Source: Fusobacteriaceae bacterium
GTDB lineage: Bacteria; Fusobacteriota; Fusobacteriia; Fusobacteriales; Fusobacteriaceae
Direction: 5' to 3'
Assembly: GCA_031289425.1 (NCBI GenBank)
Contig: JAITPM010000013.1
Span: 1-33,528 of the forward strand
DNA: 33,528 nucleotides
Part shown: piece after piece, positions 24,356 through 30,596 of the stretch
How positions within the stretch are numbered: the first letter of the stretch is position 1
How the letters are laid out: every line of letters begins with the position of its first letter
The notes under the pieces: generated by a model
The model's database searches: none
Told to the model about the DNA's origin: nothing
What the model saw: only the letters and a program-made list of their open reading frames with translations
Program-made: the position numbers and the translations under genes

Positions 24356-25303
24356 ATGGAAAATATGTTATTATCGTTAAGTTTAGTATTCCCAATGATT
24401 TTTATGATGACAGTGGGGTATATTTTAAAAAAGGCGAAGATTGTAGATGATCATTCCCTTGGAGTTATGAATAAAGTACAATTTAGAGCGTTTATGTCTT
24501 TACTCATCTTTTATAATATATATGAATTACCTTCGGGTTCTTTATCAAATCAAAGCAACTTTTTTTTAATTGGATATACACTTATTCTCATAGTTGTAGA
24601 GATGACAGTATCATATGCAGTATATAGCAGAATGACAAATGATCCTAAAAAAATCCCTGTAATGATTCAGGGAACATATAGAACAAATTTGGTAATATTT
24701 GGAATGTCTATTGCTCAATTTTTGTTTGGAGATGGAAATGTGGGACCTACAGTTATTTTAGTCAGTACGATAGTCCCATTGTTCAATGTTATTGCAGTTA
24801 TATTGCTGGAAGTATATAGAGGCGGAAAAGTCAATGTAAAAAAGATACTTGTAGAAGTATTAAAAAATCCATTGATAGTAGGCGCTGTTTTGGGAATGAT
24901 ATGTATTATTTTCAAAATAAAAATACCTAAAATGATTATGAGTCCTGTAATTTCTATGTCAAAGGTGGCGACACCACTAGCTTTTGTGATATTGGGAGGG
25001 AGTCTTACATTAAAAAGCATAATGAAAAATATGAAATACCTGATTGCAGTAAATTTTGTCAGACTATTTTTTATTCCAATTTTGGCTATGGGTATTGGAA
25101 TTAAGCTAGGATTTAGAGATCAAACATTGATAGCATTATTTGGGGTCTCAGCTACACCCGCCGCTGTTTCATCTTTTAACATGGCCAAGGATATGGGAGC
25201 TGATGGAGATTTGGCAGCTGAAATAGTTGTAACTACGAGTCTAATAAGTATATTGACAACATTTTTATGGATATTTTTATTAAAAAATTATGGGCTTATT
25301 TAA
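24356..25303 (+). CDS. AEC-family (auxin efflux carrier/malate permease-like) transporter
   Basis: A 315-aa membrane protein with ~10 helices. M-T-V-G-Y-I-L-K-K-A-K-I-V-D (~19-32) is the typical opening. F-R-A-F-M-S-L-L-I-F-Y-N-I-Y and Y-R-T-N-L-V-I-F-G-M-S-I-A (~108-120) lie between, and the second repeat contains P-L-A-F-V-I-L-G-G-S-L (~207-217) and A-T-P-A-A-V-S-S-F-N-M-A (~266-277), all AEC signatures. Members export or exchange small organic acids or amino acids. Lying 42 bases after the amidohydrolase and probably in the same transcript, it may move a product of hydrolysis; that is inference. GGAG is 10 bases before the ATG. Confidence 0.88.
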   Translation: MENMLLSLSLVFPMIFMMTVGYILKKAKIVDDHSLGVMNKVQFRAFMSLLIFYNIYELPSGSLSNQSNFFLIGYTLILIVVEMTVSYAVYSRMTNDPKKIPVMIQGTYRTNLVIFGMSIAQFLFGDGNVGPTVILVSTIVPLFNVIAVILLEVYRGGKVNVKKILVEVLKNPLIVGAVLGMICIIFKIKIPKMIMSPVISMSKVATPLAFVILGGSLTLKSIMKNMKYLIAVNFVRLFFIPILAMGIGIKLGFRDQTLIALFGVSATPAAVSSFNMAKDMGADGDLAAEIVVTTSLISILTTFLWIFLLKNYGLI

Positions 25304-25374
25304 ATCCTTTAATAGGACATTTTGAATTAAAACGGGTATTATGTAAAAATAAAGTCGTGAAAAATAAATATCAA

Positions 25375-25423
25375 TTGATTTTTTACATAAAATATCTTAT
25401 AATCTCTCTATTATAATAAGAGA
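25375..25423 (+). promoter_or_regulatory. asnB promoter with overlapping palindrome
   Basis: TTGATT (25375-25380), a 17-base spacer and TATAAT (25398-25403) form a good promoter. Just downstream, spanning the expected start site, 25403-25423 is a near-perfect palindrome: TCTCT, one extra C, the self-complementary TATTATAATA, then AGAGA. Its placement suits an operator that would block transcription, or a 5' hairpin on the mRNA. The regulator is not identifiable here. The palindrome also includes a second TATAAT (25412-25417) without a -35. Confidence 0.55.
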
Positions 25424-25481
25424 ATTACATATATATTGACAGAAATAATATTAGTTAACTTAAAAACAGGAGGAAAATTTT

Positions 25482-27068
25482 ATGTGTGGATTTTTAGTTG
25501 TAGGAAGTGATGAATATTCGCTGGAGACATTTACTAGGTCTCTCGATAACACTGCTCACAGAGGGCCAGACAATCAAGACGCTAGTATAAAGGAGGGAGT
25601 AACTTGGGGATTCAATAGATTATCTATTATGGATCTCTCATCTAATGGTAATCAACCCTTTGTATACGAGAATTGTGTGGTTGTTTGTAATGGAGAAATA
25701 TATAATTATCCTGCAATCAAAAAAATTCTATCTTCAGAATATAATTTTAAATCAGGAAGTGATTGTGAAGTACTAATTCCGCTATATTTAAAATATGGAA
25801 TTGAGACAGCTTGCAAATTTTTAGATTCAGAATTTGCAATGGTGATGTATGATGCAAAAAATAAAAAAATGATGGCTGCCAGAGACCCTATGGGGATCAG
25901 GCCAATGTTTTATGGCTATAGCAAAAAAGATAAAAAGATATGTTTTTCCAGCGAGGCTAAAGGACTTATAGATATATGTGATGGAGTTATGCCGTTTCCA
26001 CCAGGACATTATTATGATGATGGGAAATTTGTTTGTTATAATGATATAAGTGAAATAAAACTTGTATCTGATGATGAAATGGATGTAATCGGACAAAAAC
26101 TAAAGAAAAAACTGGAAACAGCAGTTGAAAAAAGATTACAATCTGATGCACCTATCGGGTATTTGTTAAGTGGTGGTCTTGATTCTTCTCTTGTATGCGC
26201 AATAGCGGCAAAATTATTAAAAAAACCTATTCGTACTTTTGCAATTGGGATGGAAAAAGATCCTATTGATCTTAAGTATGCCCAACAGGTTGCAGATTAT
26301 ATCGGCAGTGACCATACGGAAGTTATAATGACCAAAGAAGATGTACTTGGTAGTTTGAGAGAAGTTATATACCATCTTGAGAGTTGGGATATTACGACTA
26401 TAAGAGCCAGTATAGGAATGTATTTGCTTTGTAAATATATCCATAAAAACACAAATTTAAAAGTTATTATGACCGGTGAAGTGAGTGACGAAATATTTGG
26501 TTACAAATATACAGATTTTGCTCCAAATCCTGATGCATTCCAAAGAGAATCACAAAAGAGACTTAAAGAACTCTACATGTATGATGTATTAAGAGCCGAT
26601 AGATGTATATCTGCCAATGCTTTGGAAGGAAGGGTACCTTTCGCAGATTTGGATTTTGTAGATTATTCTATGAGTATTGACCCGGCTAAAAAAATGAACA
26701 CATACAACAAAGGTAAATATATTTTGAGATATGCTTTTAAGGACAGCAAATATTTACCGGAGGAAATATTGTTTAGAGAAAAAGCTGCTTTTTCGGATGC
26801 TGTAGGACATTCTATGGTAGATTATTTGAAAGAATACGCAGAAAATAAATATACAGAAGAAGATGTAAAGAATGCAAAGGACAAATACCCATATGGTACT
26901 CCATTTACTAAAGAATCTTTATTATATCGAGATATTTTTGAAGAATTTTATAAAGGCAAAGCAGAATGGATAAAAGATTTTTGGATGCCTAATAAAGAAT
27001 GGGTAGGATGCGATGTTACTGACCCTAGTGCTAGAGTGTTGAAGAATTATGGGGACAGTGGGAAATAA
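25482..27068 (+). CDS. asnB: Asparagine synthase (glutamine-hydrolysing)
   Basis: A 528-aa AsnB. The N-terminal class II glutaminase begins M-C-G-F with the nucleophile Cys2; A-H-R-G-P-D (25-30), N-G-E-I-Y-N (70-75) and G-S-D-C-E (92-96) shape the glutamine site. The C-terminal synthetase has the ATP-pyrophosphatase loop L-L-S-G-G-L-D-S-S (228-236), T-G-E-V-S-D-E-I-F-G-Y and M-Y-D-V-L-R-A-D near 364-371, then L-E-G-R-V-P-F. It converts Asp + Gln + ATP to Asn + Glu + AMP + PPi. Strong AGGAGG SD. It has its own promoter upstream and a terminator downstream, so it appears to be a separate unit within the peptide-utilisation region. Length is slightly short of E. coli AsnB (554 aa). Confidence 0.93.
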   Translation: MCGFLVVGSDEYSLETFTRSLDNTAHRGPDNQDASIKEGVTWGFNRLSIMDLSSNGNQPFVYENCVVVCNGEIYNYPAIKKILSSEYNFKSGSDCEVLIPLYLKYGIETACKFLDSEFAMVMYDAKNKKMMAARDPMGIRPMFYGYSKKDKKICFSSEAKGLIDICDGVMPFPPGHYYDDGKFVCYNDISEIKLVSDDEMDVIGQKLKKKLETAVEKRLQSDAPIGYLLSGGLDSSLVCAIAAKLLKKPIRTFAIGMEKDPIDLKYAQQVADYIGSDHTEVIMTKEDVLGSLREVIYHLESWDITTIRASIGMYLLCKYIHKNTNLKVIMTGEVSDEIFGYKYTDFAPNPDAFQRESQKRLKELYMYDVLRADRCISANALEGRVPFADLDFVDYSMSIDPAKKMNTYNKGKYILRYAFKDSKYLPEEILFREKAAFSDAVGHSMVDYLKEYAENKYTEEDVKNAKDKYPYGTPFTKESLLYRDIFEEFYKGKAEWIKDFWMPNKEWVGCDVTDPSARVLKNYGDSGK

Positions 27069-27158
27069 GAATTTATTTAAAAATTATTGACTTTCTTAAT
27101 TACATATGCTAATGCTAATAAAGAATACACTTATTTATGAATAAATATTTAAGTAAAT

Positions 27159-27213
27159 AAGGTCTAAAATTCTACCACTTATTTTGGTGTGTACGTGTTT
27201 TAGACCTTTTTTA
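27159..27213 (+). terminator. Rho-independent terminator after asnB
   Basis: AAGGTCTAAAA (27159-27169) pairs perfectly with TTTTAGACCTT (27198-27208), overlapping a T6 run (27207-27212). The 28-base loop contains an inner ACCA (27174-27177)/TGGT (27185-27188) stem, so the structure is a stacked hairpin. It lies ~90 bases after the asnB stop and only ~30 bases before the next gene, so it could also act as an attenuator for the small-permease operon. Confidence 0.8.
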
Positions 27214-27243
27214 TTATAAAAAATTTTTAAGGGAGGAGTATTT

Positions 27244-27750
27244 ATGATATTTGGTTTACCGGCATTATTAGGATTTTTACCACTCGCAATTTATTTGTAC
27301 CTTGCATTTAAAGGAAAAAATTTATTATCTACAGTTATGATTTGTGTAGTAATAGGAGCGATTTTAACAAAACAAACACCGGTTACTTTTGCAGGAGAAA
27401 TTGCAAAAGGTGTAGCATCATTTTTAGGATTGATAGGATTTATAATTATAAGTACCTTAGTTGGAATATTCGGAGTATCCGGAGCCGCAGTGGCGCAATC
27501 AGTTGTTATCAATGATTTATTTAAAAGTATAGTTACTGACATTAATCTTCCAATGATTATATGGGGAACAGTCCTTCTGATAGGCTCACAAATAACTTCA
27601 TTTGCTTATCCTACGGGAGATATGATAGGGCAAATGGGAATAGCTCGTTCGAAAGATATAAAGAGCATGATAAGAAATGGGGTATCAATCACAGTGGTAA
27701 TGGTAGCGTACATGATTATAAGAGCTTTGTTCTATGTACTTACCAAATAA
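27244..27750 (+). CDS. Small polytopic membrane protein, transporter-like, possibly internally deleted
   Basis: 168 aa with ~4-5 hydrophobic segments. The first half (L-L-G-F-L-P-L-A-I-Y-L-Y-L-A-F-K-G-K-N-L-L-S-T-V and later G-E-I-A-K-G-V-A-S-F-L-G) resembles the N-terminus of ~430-450-aa ion/organic-acid permeases. The second half (I-G-S-Q-I-T-S-F-A-Y-P-T-G-D-M-I-G-Q-M-G-I-A-R) resembles a C-terminal end. That suggests either a compact permease or an in-frame internal deletion near residue ~85-95. No stop or frameshift is visible and it has a good SD (GGGAGGAG), so it may be functional. I cannot assign the family. It is first in an operon with the serine hydrolase (19 bases on) and the D-aminoacylase. 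Confidence 0.65.
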   Translation: MIFGLPALLGFLPLAIYLYLAFKGKNLLSTVMICVVIGAILTKQTPVTFAGEIAKGVASFLGLIGFIIISTLVGIFGVSGAAVAQSVVINDLFKSIVTDINLPMIIWGTVLLIGSQITSFAYPTGDMIGQMGIARSKDIKSMIRNGVSITVVMVAYMIIRALFYVLTK

Positions 27751-27769
27751 AATATAGGGGTGAAAATTT

Positions 27770-28525
27770 ATGATGGAAAATATGGTGAATATAATAAATA
27801 TAGAAAATAAAATAAAAGAAATAATAGATAAATACACTGGTACTGTGGGAATCGTGTTGAGAGACAGTAATGGTAATAGTATAAATATAAATGAAAATAT
27901 TGTTTTCCCTTCAGCGAGTATAATTAAATTATTTATTTTGGGAGCATTGGATAAAGATGACTATAATAAACCAATCACACTCATAAAAGATGATAAAGTA
28001 AGTGGTTGTGGTGTATTAAAGGTAATGAATGATGGAATAGTGTTAAAAATAAGAGATATTGCTTATTTAATGATAACACTTAGCGATAATACAGCTACAA
28101 ATATGCTCATAAGTTATATCGGAATGGATAAAATAAATGAATATATAAATAAAAATAGATATAAAGGTACGATTCTAGGAAGAAAAATGATGGATACCAA
28201 GGCCAGAGAAGCCGGTAGAGATAATTTTACTACTCCTAGAGATGTTTATGGAATATTACAGTTATTGTTCGAAGATAATACAGCAACAGATATGCTAAAA
28301 AACCAAGCGAGTATCAATAAACTTCCACTGTATATAGTAAATGAAGTAGAAATCGCTCACAAAACTGGGGAATTACTTTATATTGAACATGATGTAGGAA
28401 GAATGTATTTTAAAAACGAATACGTGGATATTATAGTACTTACTAAGGATCTTTCTAAAAATGAAGATGGAATAAGAATCAACAGTGAAATAGGGAAATT
28501 GATTTTCGATAGTTATTCAAAATAG
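27770..28525 (+). CDS. Class A beta-lactamase-fold serine hydrolase
   Basis: A 251-aa penicillin-recognising-fold protein. Catalytic motifs are S-I-I-K (Ser50/Lys53) within P-S-A-S-I-I-K-L, S-D-N (105-107) within L-S-D-N-T-A-T-N, and K-T-G (198-200) within A-H-K-T-G-E-L. M-M-D-T-K-A-R-E-A-G-R-D-N-F-T-T-P (140-156) is the usual segment before the KTG strand, but a canonical Glu166-x-x-x-Asn170 is not evident, so beta-lactam deacylation should be poor. There is no signal peptide, so it is probably cytoplasmic. Such proteins can be peptidases, esterases or amidases. In-operon position before the D-aminoacylase (16-base gap) suggests a peptide or amide substrate. The SD AGGGGTGA (27756-27763) favours ATG 27770 over the next ATG. 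Confidence 0.85.
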   Translation: MMENMVNIINIENKIKEIIDKYTGTVGIVLRDSNGNSININENIVFPSASIIKLFILGALDKDDYNKPITLIKDDKVSGCGVLKVMNDGIVLKIRDIAYLMITLSDNTATNMLISYIGMDKINEYINKNRYKGTILGRKMMDTKAREAGRDNFTTPRDVYGILQLLFEDNTATDMLKNQASINKLPLYIVNEVEIAHKTGELLYIEHDVGRMYFKNEYVDIIVLTKDLSKNEDGIRINSEIGKLIFDSYSK

Positions 28526-28541
28526 TAAAAGGAGCATAGAT

Positions 28542-30119
28542 ATGTTTTTTGATTTAGTTATAGAAAATGGGAAACTAGTATTCGGAGATATGAAAAAACC
28601 AGAAATTTTGAATATAGGAATAAAAGAAGACAGAATAGTTGAAATATCCAAATTACCATTAAAAGGAGAAAAAACGATAAATGCAACAGGCAAAATAGTG
28701 TCTCCAGGGTTTATTGATCCGCATACTCATTCAGATTTATCTGCATTTTTTGAGAAAGAAATGTCTAGCAAGGTATTACAAGGTGTTACGACAGAAATAA
28801 ATGGAAATTGCGGAATTGGGATATTTCCATATTTAGATGGACATAAAAAAGAATTTATAGAATTTGTGAATGAACATTTTTTCTTACCTGAAGAAAATTT
28901 TTCTATAGAAAATATGAAAAATATGGATTGTCTAAGAAAAGAATGGGAACAAGAAGGATTTATCGTAAATCAAGGATATTTGTTAGGTACCGGGTGCATA
29001 AGAATAGCTATTGTCGGATTCACTAATAAGAAATTGACTGAGGAACAAACAGAAGATATGCTGAATCTTTTGGAACAAGAGTTAAAAAAAGGAATATATG
29101 GAGTATCTTTTGGATTAATTTATCAACCCGGAAATTTTATGGATAGATACGAGATTGCAAAAATACTTAAATTAGTAGCAAAATATAGTAAAATAGCATC
29201 TTTTCATATGAGAAACGAAGGAGCAGATATTATTGAATCAATAAAAGAAGTTATTTGGTGTGCGAAGCAAAGTAAATGCAGGGTTAATATATCACATTTG
29301 AAAATAATGGATAAAGGACTTTGGGGCAAAGCAAAAGAAATATTATCTCTCATTGCAGATGCTAAAGAAAGTGGAGTAGACATATCTTTTGATCAATACC
29401 CATATATAGCTACTTCTACCAATATGATGGTTTTAATTCCCGATAAAATATTTGATGGAGATATAAAGAAATTCATAGATAGAATTCCACATCTTTCTGA
29501 TAAGGAAAAAAATGCAATATTAGATATTTCTAATAAAAGAGGTGGGATATCAAATATGCTGATATCTAGCAGCTTTATTGCAAATAATAAATTTTCCGGG
29601 AAATTAATTTCTGAGATAAAGGAGGAATTGGGATTAAACGAAGTAGATACTATTTTATATCTCATTAAAGAGAGTGAAGGTAAGGCGAGAGTGATATATT
29701 TCTCTATGTCAGAAGAAGATATGTACACATTTATGGAAAACCCATTAGGTGTAATAGGAAGTGATGGTAATTCTTTCTCATCAGAAGATGATACCCTTGG
29801 AATTCCCCATCCAAGAAATTATGGTACTTTTACAAGATTTATTAAAATAAATAGAGAGAAAAAAATGTTTTCTTTAGAAGAAATGATAAACAGAATTACT
29901 CTAAAAACCGCTGAAATTTTCAATATAAAGGAACGTGGACTACTAAAAGAAGGATATTTCGCAGATATTACAATATTTGATTACGACCAAATATCTGATG
30001 GAGCTACATTTAATAATCCATTTATAAAAAATAATGGAATAGAATATGTAATAGTAAATGGAAAAATTGCTGTTTGTTTTGAAAATATTACAGATGAAAG
30101 AGCCGGAAAGCTGATTTGA
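28542..30119 (+). CDS. N-acyl-D-amino-acid deacylase (D-aminoacylase family)
   Basis: A 525-aa amidohydrolase-superfamily enzyme. P-G-F-I-D-P-H-T-H-S-D (55-65) gives the first metal His pair; Q-G-V-T-T-E-I-N-G-N-C-G (80-91) holds Cys90, the metal-bridging Cys typical of D-aminoacylases. F-H-M-R-N-E-G (H222), I-S-H-L-K (H252) and G-S-D-G-N-S (Asp408, the general base) follow. P-H-P-R-N-Y-G-T-F-T-R (~422-432) is also conserved, and a beta-sandwich flanks the barrel. It hydrolyses N-acyl-D-amino acids, or in some relatives dihydropyrimidine or peptide-like amides. Cytoplasmic. With the serine hydrolase and importer this points to use of D-residue-containing compounds. SD AAAAGGAG. Confidence 0.9.
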   Translation: MFFDLVIENGKLVFGDMKKPEILNIGIKEDRIVEISKLPLKGEKTINATGKIVSPGFIDPHTHSDLSAFFEKEMSSKVLQGVTTEINGNCGIGIFPYLDGHKKEFIEFVNEHFFLPEENFSIENMKNMDCLRKEWEQEGFIVNQGYLLGTGCIRIAIVGFTNKKLTEEQTEDMLNLLEQELKKGIYGVSFGLIYQPGNFMDRYEIAKILKLVAKYSKIASFHMRNEGADIIESIKEVIWCAKQSKCRVNISHLKIMDKGLWGKAKEILSLIADAKESGVDISFDQYPYIATSTNMMVLIPDKIFDGDIKKFIDRIPHLSDKEKNAILDISNKRGGISNMLISSSFIANNKFSGKLISEIKEELGLNEVDTILYLIKESEGKARVIYFSMSEEDMYTFMENPLGVIGSDGNSFSSEDDTLGIPHPRNYGTFTRFIKINREKKMFSLEEMINRITLKTAEIFNIKERGLLKEGYFADITIFDYDQISDGATFNNPFIKNNGIEYVIVNGKIAVCFENITDERAGKLI

Positions 30120-30175
30120 GATATTTGAAATAGAGCACATTGTTTAAAGGATTTTATACTAAATATTATACAACT

Positions 30176-30214
30176 AAAAGAATCTATGCCGTTAAAAGGA
30201 TAGATTCTTTTTTA
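30176..30214 (+). terminator. Rho-independent terminator after D-aminoacylase gene
   Basis: AAAAGAATCTAT (30176-30187) pairs with ATAGATTCTTTT (30200-30211) over a 12-base loop, with CC/GG (30189-30190, 30198-30199) able to extend the stem, and the T6 run at 30208-30213. It marks the end of the small-permease/hydrolase/deacylase operon. Confidence 0.88.
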
Positions 30215-30592
30215 TAAAAAATCTATAAAAACAAATAAAAAACAACGATAAAATCAACATTTTCAGAATTTTTCTGATATTTTATATTTTTTTCAAAAAA
30301 TGAAATTATGTATATAAAATAAATATTGAATTTACTTTGTTTTTGTGATATCATTATAAATAAAAAATTACATAAAATTTTTATATAAATATCATGAAAT
30401 AATGGGATATATGGGCGTATATATAATTATCTTTTTTGTTTTTTTTGATTGAAATGATTAAAAATAAGAAAAATAATATTACCTATGGACATATTTTATT
30501 AATAGGAGGTGTATAAGAAATATTAATATGATAAAAAATTTAAAATTAATAAATATACACTGTGGAATTATGCAAAATGTAGGGAGGGAAAT
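30215..30592 (+). promoter_or_regulatory. Long AT-rich 5' region of the autotransporter gene
   Basis: No conventional gene is seen here. A small hairpin TCAGAA/TTCTGA lies at 30263-30277. A likely promoter is TTGAAT (30326-30331), 17-base spacer, TATCAT (30349-30354) with extended TG at 30346-30347; an alternative is TTTACT (30331-30336) with TATAAA (30355-30360). The resulting untranslated leader is about 230 bases. Near its end an AGGAGGT (30504-30510) and a 22-codon ORF (30528-30596) precede the start of the next gene. Confidence 0.5.
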
Positions 30593-30596
30593 GTGA
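30528..30596 (+). CDS. Possible 22-codon leader peptide coupled to the autotransporter
   Basis: The ORF begins M-I-K-N-L-K-L-I and ends R-E-M, stopping at TGA 30594-30596 in the ATGTGA that also contains the autotransporter start GTG 30593-30595. Such 4-base overlaps often mean translational coupling. Weak point: the AGGAGGT (30504-30510) is 17 bases from its ATG, longer than usual, so initiation is uncertain. It may equally be chance in an AT-rich leader. Confidence 0.25.
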   Translation: MIKNLKLINIHCGIMQNVGREM

